Assembly: GCA_023213395.1 (NCBI GenBank)
Contig: CM041465.1
Coordinates: 194,439,741 to 194,503,740, forward strand
DNA from: Cycas panzhihuaensis
Lineage: Eukaryota; Cycadophyta
Reading direction: 5' to 3'
DNA length: 64,000 nucleotides
Positions 57,576-64,000 of the stretch are shown piece after piece. Every line of letters begins with the position of its first letter. Positions within the stretch are counted from its first letter, which is position 1. The notes beneath the pieces were generated by a model. That model saw only the letters and a list, made by a program, of their open reading frames with translations, did no database searches and was not told the origin of the DNA. The position numbers were made by a program, and so were the translations under genes.

Positions 57576-57999
57576 CTTCTTGCACTTGAAGCAATGAAAA
57601 CCAATTCATAAACTCTAGAGCCTCAAGTCATATGACAGAAAAAGAAGATTGGTTTGAGACTCTTCATCCTTACTCCATAAACAAAATTGTTGAACTTGGA
57701 GATAATTTCTCTCTGAAAATTAAAGGCAAAGGAACTATTGCAATTAAAATCAATCAAAAAGTTAAAAAGATCCATAATGTCCTATTTGTTACAGGATTAA
57801 AGAAATATTTCTTTTTGTATCCCAATTAAGAAAGAAAAAACTCCAAGTCATCTTCTATGAAGATGGAAAATGTTACATTTACGATATGAAGAAAGGTGGT
57901 GATGTCATTATTGAAGGGATAGAGACTGATAATCTTTATAAATTAGTCTTTACTCCCATTCTATCATCTTCAGTAAAAACTTATGTTGCTCAAAGCATT
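57576..57999 (+). pseudogene. Copia H aspartic protease
   Basis: The catalytic segment reads NSRASSHMT for DSGASSHMT: the same Asp-to-Asn and Gly-to-Arg changes as in copia E. VELGDNFSLKIKGKGTIAIKI and VLFVTGLKK follow. Confidence 0.78.
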
Positions 58000-59110
58000 A
58001 ATAATGAAATCTGGCATTTCTAGTATGGACATATTGCTAATGATAGATTGAAAATGCTTAAAAGTTTTGTTATGGTTGATGGATTACTTGTTGGCATTAC
58101 AATAAATTCTTCTATTTGCAAAAACGGTATGATTGGCAAGCAACACAGAGCACCATTTCAAAAAAACAATTGGAGAGCACAAGCAAAACTGGAGTTGGTT
58201 CATAGTGATATATGTGGACCAATTACACCAAATTCTATTAATGGTGCCAAGTATTTTCTTACATTTATAGATGACTTCAGTAGAAAAACCTATGTGTTCT
58301 TTATCTTCAATAAGTCAAAAGTCTTTGATTGTTTTAAAGAATTCAAAGCTCAAGTTGAATTAGAAAGTAGGCACATAATCAAAGTCCTTAGAACAGATGG
58401 AGGAGAAAAATATATGTCTCGAATGAATTTTTTTAATTTTTGTAAAACACATGGCATTCGTATACAACTCACCACTCCTTATACTCCACAGTCTAATGGA
58501 GTAGCTGAAAGATTACACAAAATTATAACAAAGATGGCCAGAATTATGATAAAGGAAAAAGATGTTTCCAATGCATATTGAGTCGAAGCTCTTAATACAA
58601 TTGTCTATCTTATAAACAGAAGCCCCACAAGAGCACTTAATAAAGTTACTCCAGAAGAAATATGGACAAGCAGGAAACCTAATGTAAGTCATCTAAGAAT
58701 TTTTAGAAGCACTACTTATGTGCAGATTCCAAATCAAAAAAGGACTATATTAGATGATGAAAGCATTAAGTATATCATGATTGGATATAGTAGCAAATCT
58801 AAAGCCTATTGTTGCATGGATACAAAAACTAACAAAATCTATGTGAGTAGAAATGTCACATTTGGTGAACCTACTCCAATAAAAAAACATTATATATGCA
58901 CCAGAAAAGGCATGGTAATGAAAAAAAATGTGGAGTCTCCAAACAAAGAAGTTATAGCTCAGGAAGAGACTGCATCTCGTGAAGAACCTGGAAGAGCAAA
59001 ATTGGAAGCTAAAACAAAAAGACAGCAAAGTAATCCTGAAAAAAGACTACCCAAGTGGTACTTAAAGACTATGGAAGAGTCAAAAGGAGATGTTTTTGAA
59101 CAAAGAACAA
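58000..59110 (+). pseudogene. Copia H integrase
   Basis: 58048-58581: CKNGMIGKQH (second Cys of CX2C lost), Asp in HSDICGP, DDFSRKTYVF, Asp in LRTDGGEKY, Glu in NGVAERLHK; the catalytic triad is present. After a TGA at 58579, 58720-59190 gives the C-terminal part: VQIPNQKRTILDDESIKYIMIGY and YVSRNVTFGE, then RLPKWYLKTMEESKGDV. Confidence 0.84.
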
Positions 59111-60062
59111 GGTCTCAAAGACATCAAGTTTTAATCAGTTTAGTTAAACCTCGGAGCTATGAAGAAGCTTGTCAAAAACAAAATGGCTAGAAGCGATGAA
59201 TAAAGAAATGCTCTCTATAAAACAAAATAAAACTTGAAAATTTCTCCACTTGAAGGTAAACCTATTGTGGGATGCAAATGGGTTTATAAAATAAAAGAAA
59301 ATTTTGATGGTAGCATTGAAAAATATAAAGTCAGATTAGTTGTAAAGGATATACTCACACTTTAGGTATTGACTATGAAGAAACTTTTGCTCCAATAGAA
59401 AAAATTATAACCATTCAGACAGTTATAGCTATGGCAGCACAATATGGATGAGAAATTGTGCAACTTGATGTAAAAAGTGCCTTTCTAAATGGTGATCTAG
59501 ATAAAGAAGTCTACACAGAGCAACCACCAGGATACATGAAAAAGGAAAAAGAAAATTTTAATTTACAAATTAAAAGAAAAAAAAACTTTGTATGGCTTAA
59601 AACAAGCACCACGATCCTAGCATGCAAAGCTAGATCATCACCTCAAAAGAAAAAAGTTCAACAGGTGTGAAGTTAATTGCCATAATTGTTGTATATGTAA
59701 ATGATATAATTGTTACAGGTAACGATCATGAAACAATCAAATGGGTAAGAACACAAATGAAGAATAATTTTAAAATGACTAATATGGGTCCACTTTATTA
59801 CTATCTTAGTATAAAACTTAATCAAGCAAGAAACGATACTTTTATTTCATAATCAAAGTATGCCAAGAATCTTCTCAAAATATTCAATATGGAAGATTGT
59901 AATCCCTGTGCCACACCCATGGAAACAGGATATGTTCCAACAACTAATGAAGATAGTCACCAAGTAAATGAGAGGCTCTTTAGATAACTCGTTGGAAGTC
60001 CCATTTATCTAATAGCAACTAGACCAGATGTATCAGTTTTTGTAGAAATTGTTTCCAAGTTT
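59111..60062 (+). pseudogene. Copia H reverse transcriptase
   Basis: [49 protein letters not shown] and LKTSTT for LKQAPR in an A-rich frameshifted zone. The catalytic motif reads VVYVNDIIVTGND: the first Asp of YVDD is Asn, which would abolish polymerisation. Several stops. Confidence 0.84.
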
Positions 60063-60639
60063 ATGCATAACCCCAAAATTACTCATTGGAATGTTACTAA
60101 AAGAATCCTAAGATATATCAAAGTTACATTGAACCTTGGATTGAAGTACACTAAGATAGACAAACCAAGATTAATTGGATGTAGTGACTCGGACTGGGCA
60201 AGTAAACGACAGGAAAAAAAAATCTATATCAAGTTATTGCTTTAATCTTGGATCAGTTGTAATATCCTAGAACAACAAAAAACAACAAACTGTAGCATTG
60301 TCATCAATAGAAGCAGAATATAAAGCTACAATCAACGCAACCTCTGAAACAGTATGGTTAAGACAACTTCTCAAATATTTAAATCAGAACTGTCTTAAAG
60401 CAACCACAATTTTTTGTGATAATCAAAGTGTTATCAAACTTACAAAAAATCTTGCCTTTCATATAAGAACTAAACACATAGAAATACATCACCATTTTAT
60501 CAGAAAAAATATTCAAAATAAAGAAATAGATCTACAATACTGTAGCAATGAACAACAAGTTGCAAACATCTTCACAAAGCTCTTATCAAAAGACAGGTTT
60601 CAACATTTCAGAAATCTACTAGGAATGAAAAACATTTAA
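60063..60639 (+). pseudogene. Copia H RNase H
   Basis: RILRYIKVTLNLGLK and GCSDSDWASKRQ precede a shift. 60298-60639 is open to its natural end: SSIEAEYKATINA, FCDNQSVIKLTKN, TKHIEIHHHFIRKN, ANIFTKLLSKDRF, terminal LLGMKNI. The stop codon overlaps the start of the polypurine tract. Confidence 0.86.
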
Positions 60640-60646
60640 GGGAGGG
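60638..60646 (+). other. Polypurine tract of copia H
   Basis: AAGGGAGGG directly before the 3' LTR. Confidence 0.9.
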
Positions 60647-60861
60647 TGTTAGAACATTAATGTTCTATCCTATGTTTTTACTTAGGGGCTCACTTATGGA
60701 TAATTAAAGGTCATGTCATGACCCCTCTTCTATTTAAAAATGACACTTGGCATACATGTACTGGGCCTCTTTTGTAAACTAGATGTATTTATAGGAGAGA
60801 GAAACTCTCACCCATCAATCAAGGAAGATCATTCTCTTTTGATATTCTGTCTTTTCTAACA
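60647..60861 (+). repeat. 3' LTR of copia H
   Basis: 215 bp, TGTTAGAACATT...TTCTAACA. Confidence 0.92.
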
Positions 60862-61485
60862 TTTGATACTATCACAAACAACATTGAAGTCAATTTCCCC
60901 CATTTCTTTGTTTATCTACTAAATTTTGCAAGCCTATTGTAATGAACTCTTGGCAAATACTTTATATAAACTTTCAATTAATTAATTTCACCCTCATCTT
61001 AGTTAGATTTGGGATGCCTTGCATACAACTTATGCAAAACTAATATAAGACAATTGATGTTTAAGAGCTTGCATAATAATTCAGAATTATTTTGTTTCGA
61101 TCATGCTCTTGAATCTGTGCATATTTTTTCAAGACTGCTCCCTTCTTGATTAATGTGGAACAAGCCAAATTCTGTCAAATGAACACTAATACATATCTTA
61201 ACAAAAGACAATTATTCCTAAGTTATCTTGTTGTTTCTTGTCAGCATACCAAGCCAAATAGTTGCCGCTTTCATTATTCCAAGCATCCACTCATACATCT
61301 ATTACCCAAAAAGGAATGCTCTCACAGCATAAACATCAAGTATATTAATAACACTAAACATACCAACATCACTTGGATAAGAAAATAAAATACTATGATC
61401 GTGTTCAACCTAGATCAACTTAAATTCTCTATTTGATCAGGGGTGGATCCAAGGGCATAAGCAAGGATCAAATTTTCCAATCTAC
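60862..61485. other. No gene recognised
   Basis: AT-rich sequence to the right of copia H, without transposon signatures. It is downstream of the host exons on the minus strand, so it may be intron or 3' flank. Confidence 0.5.
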
Positions 61486-61660
61486 CTACACTTGTGCAAG
61501 ATCAGATTTATCTGGGCAACAATTACTTGCTGAGTTACTTTGTCTGCATTTAAGTTCAAAATGATCAAATCCCACAAGTTCTGGAGCTTGAGATGGCATT
61601 GGAGGCACCCATTTTACACTTTCTGTTCCCAAATTTGATTTGCCATGGATACAAGCTCAT
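61486..61660 (-). CDS. Possible further exon of the host gene (low confidence)
   Basis: A minus-strand frame reads ESVKWVPPMPSQAPELVGF and continues to a TAG at 61486-61488. Its composition is protein-like (Pro/Gln/Cys-containing, no low complexity). I could not define a convincing acceptor in the phase needed to join it to the exon ending at 62173, so linking exons would have to exist. It may be unrelated. Confidence 0.25.
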
Positions 61661-62172
61661 CACATTCATGAATTCAAGCCAAGTAGTTAGTAAACTTGAT
61701 GACATAGATTTACTTGGAGACACATATCTTGTAGTTACTTTATCCCTGTAACTACTCACTACCATAACTGCTAATTGTTGTTCCTCTCTTATTATTTTAT
61801 TTATCCTTATTAACTGTTGGAAAAGATTTGTTACAAGTCTTTAAGTTGGGATCCTAACCCCAGCCAGTCAAACTCAAGTAAACACTACCCTGCAAACATG
61901 ATTTGCCACATCAATAACAATGTTTATTGTGGTAATATGACCAGTAAGTAATTGATTTTAAGATGCTACTATTTTTTATTATTTAATTTCTCATCACTAA
62001 GTACTAAGAAGTATATTTTCAAAAAGCAACCATGGAAACATAAATTTTACATTAAATTATTATCTGCAATAACCCCCAGATTCATCCATTTTACTTCTTT
62101 GAAAGGGACTGGAACTTCTGAAAGCAAAGCCACTAACATCATCCTATTTCATGTGGAGAAATATCTACTTAC

Positions 62173-62804
62173 TTCAACAGTCAAGAGGGCATTCAAACCA
62201 TCTTCCAATGCTCCCAATAAAGCAGCATCCTGAAACCAAAGAGTTCATAAATATGCATGCATTTACTGATAATGAACATATTATGAAATTCTCAACTTCA
62301 GTAAAGGATCAAGGGCCAAACAGAACACAAGAATAAAATATTTGAATTCCTCACCAATGCAGACGGCAATCCACAAACAAGAAATCGCATGTCTGTCTCC
62401 TCGTCAAATATTTTAATGGTAGATATACCCACAGATGACCCATCTCCTTCACTCAATTCCTTGGGCACTTGCAAATAAGCAATCTTGGGAGGTTCTCCAA
62501 GAAGTACAGGTCCAATTGTTCCAATCATTTGTTGCTGATTTGTTGCTGTCACATGTCTATTCTGTGCACAATAAAGCCTTAAAGATGCACTTGCAAACTG
62601 AAAAGCATCCCATATTTGGCCACATGAACTGGTAATGGCAAAATAACAATTTCAGAAAGGATATAGGGGAGATACAGTATTAAAAACAAATAATGTAAAG
62701 AAAAGAGTCAAATACCTTTGGAACACACACAATAATGCTTGACGGAAATGGGTAGCTACAGAACAAATAACGCTGTTCCTCCAAAAGATCACATATGGGA
62801 CACC
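62173..62804 (-). CDS. Host gene fragment, three exons; tentative FAM91-family
   Basis: Three minus-strand segments join in one frame across GT-AG introns. Exon 62804-62716 runs from an acceptor TGTCAG to a donor GTATTT and encodes GVPYVIFWRNSV...CVFQ. Exon 62628-62355 (acceptor ATTACCAG, donor GTGAGG) includes CGQIWDAFQFASASLRLYC, IGPVLLGEPPKIAYLQVP and DMRFLVCGLPSAL. Exon 62229-62173 (acceptor TTTCAG, donor GTAAGT) reads DAALLGALEDGLNALLTVE. The introns are 87 and 125 bp; the exon phases agree and the 140 joined codons hold no stop. Exons continue beyond both ends. The family name comes from memory of plant FAM91A1-like C-terminal sequence and is uncertain; that these are real exons is well supported. 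Confidence 0.75.
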
Positions 62805-64000
62805 CTGACAGCAACAATATGATTTGACTCACCATTAACAGCCTCAAGAAAGTGTGGACCATACAAAAATGCATTGCAGCCAGTTTAGAGGAGCAGCTTT
62901 GCAGCTTATCATGATGGAACAATTGACATATTAAATGTTCAAAATCCAGAGCCAGAAAATATATATATATATATATATATATTTATTTATTTATTTATTT
63001 TCTACCTCTGGACATTTTATGGGGAAGGTTTGGAAGAGTAAAAGGATTGCATCTTTATCAAAATATATGGCCCTGATGGACTTAGATTATGAATAGGGGC
63101 ACAGGAACATGCAAGAAAATTTCTTCCAATTGAATCTGGTATTCTGGAAAAGAAGCAGGAAGTATTTTAATATTAAAGAATCAACAAAGTCAGATTATCA
63201 AATGAATTTGTTTGGCATGAAGGCTCAATTCATCATCTCACATTAAAGGATATATGTAGCCTTGTCTTCGATCCATGTATTTTGGACCCAATTGTATTTA
63301 TCTGTTGTGTCTTTGTGTACTTCACAACATTGCCAGGTAGTAAGCATTGACCAAAAGGCAAAAGCCATTCTGCCATTATTATTTTTCATTTTTTAAATTG
63401 AGCATGTTTCTGTTCGCATTTTTCTCCTTTGCCCCAAAAACTTTCATGAATTTTTTCCTTCATGTTTATACATTGCATATGTTTCCCGCATTTGTCATAC
63501 TGCACATAGTGTATATCTTCGATTTTTGAAAGTTCCTGTATATGACATTTCTTATTGTTGTGGTGGATGATAAAAGTATTTTAAGAGCAAACTCTGCAAA
63601 GAGGAATCCTTTTTCATCACCCACAAGACTTAAAAGGCAAAAACAAACTTTCAGAGGTAAAAAGATCGTCGCATGAGAGAAACTAGTAAGAAATTTTCTT
63701 ATTAATAACACAAGGCACAAAATGCATGTCCTGCAGCGACCATGGAAGTTATTGCTAGAATTTGGTAGAATATTGAGGGTCACCTGGTTCAAATGGATTC
63801 AGCATTGTTTACCTCCCAAGACAGGTGCCATATCCCATAATTACCAGTATTTCCAACATTTATTTTCTTCAAGTTATTTGCTAAGTCCTATGCATCCTGC
63901 ATCCAAGATTTCTGAAAGAGTACTATCCTCTTTGCACCAAACCATGACCTTGAAATGGTTCAGGTAAATAGCTATCTAGAATAAAAATGCAGAAGTCACA
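62805..64000. other. Probable upstream intron of the host gene
   Basis: No transposon signature or clear exon. It includes a TA/TTTA microsatellite at 62957-63001. A pyrimidine-rich acceptor-like site near 63975 on the minus strand was noted but not supported by a good frame. Confidence 0.45.
62957..63001. repeat. TA and TTTA microsatellite
   Basis: About (TA)12 followed by about (TTTA)5, inside the probable intron. Confidence 0.9.

Larger units (their letters stand above)
55712..60861 (+). mobile_element. Copia H: Ty1/copia element, inverted relative of copia G
   Basis: LTRs of 217 and 215 bp differ at about 22 positions, so it is older than copia C. PBS, polypurine tract and all domains are present. 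Flanks TATTA and TTTGA agree at 3 of 5 bases, perhaps a decayed target duplication. The protease and RT catalytic residues are mutated. Confidence 0.92.

Noticed and set aside
61940-62140. Acceptor-like sites on the minus strand that could continue the host gene after 62173
   Set aside because: In the required phase the frames stop within about 12 codons.
63840-63975. Possible upstream exon of the host gene behind a good acceptor-like site near 63975 (minus strand)
   Set aside because: None of the three frames joins a donor in the phase required by the exon at 62804 without a stop.

Overview
The window looks like repeat-rich nuclear DNA of a land plant. The grounds are nested Ty1/copia and Ty3/gypsy LTR retrotransposons, primer-binding sites complementary to initiator methionine tRNA, AT-rich spacers, and one host gene fragment with short GT-AG introns at the right end. 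I cannot name the species; the density and age of the copia layers would suit a large gymnosperm-like genome, but that is a guess. Element letters (A to H, T) are mine. All divergence figures are my own hand counts.

Layout: (1) 1-10006, minus strand: a broken Ty3/gypsy element (gag, protease, start of RT) that runs off the left edge. Copia A (2223-8607, plus) sits inside it, flanked by a 643-bp direct duplication of gypsy sequence instead of a 5-bp target duplication. (2) 11387-28558, minus: old element T, with 402-bp LTRs and a decayed gag-like frame but no pol seen. It is split by copia B (14536-22025) and copia C (22239-27674, target duplication TGGCA). (3) 28559-30951: unassigned DNA. (4) 30957-48717, minus: copia D (target duplication AATAT), holding copia E (33674-38890, flanked by a 112-bp duplication) and copia F (39238-46869, target duplication GAGTG). 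(5) Copia G (48835-54027, minus, target duplication TAATT) and copia H (55712-60861, plus) are relatives placed head to head around a 1.7-kb spacer that carries a 223-bp tandem duplication. (6) 60862-64000: host DNA with three phase-compatible exons on the minus strand (62173-62804), tentatively from a FAM91-family gene.

No element keeps an intact gag-pol frame. The decay is mostly C-to-T or G-to-A nonsense and Cys-to-Tyr changes, with a few frameshifts. The points most worth following are the two long duplications beside terminally trimmed LTRs, the paired palindromic motifs shared by the leaders of C, E, G and H, the gag-only element T, and the head-to-head pair G/H.
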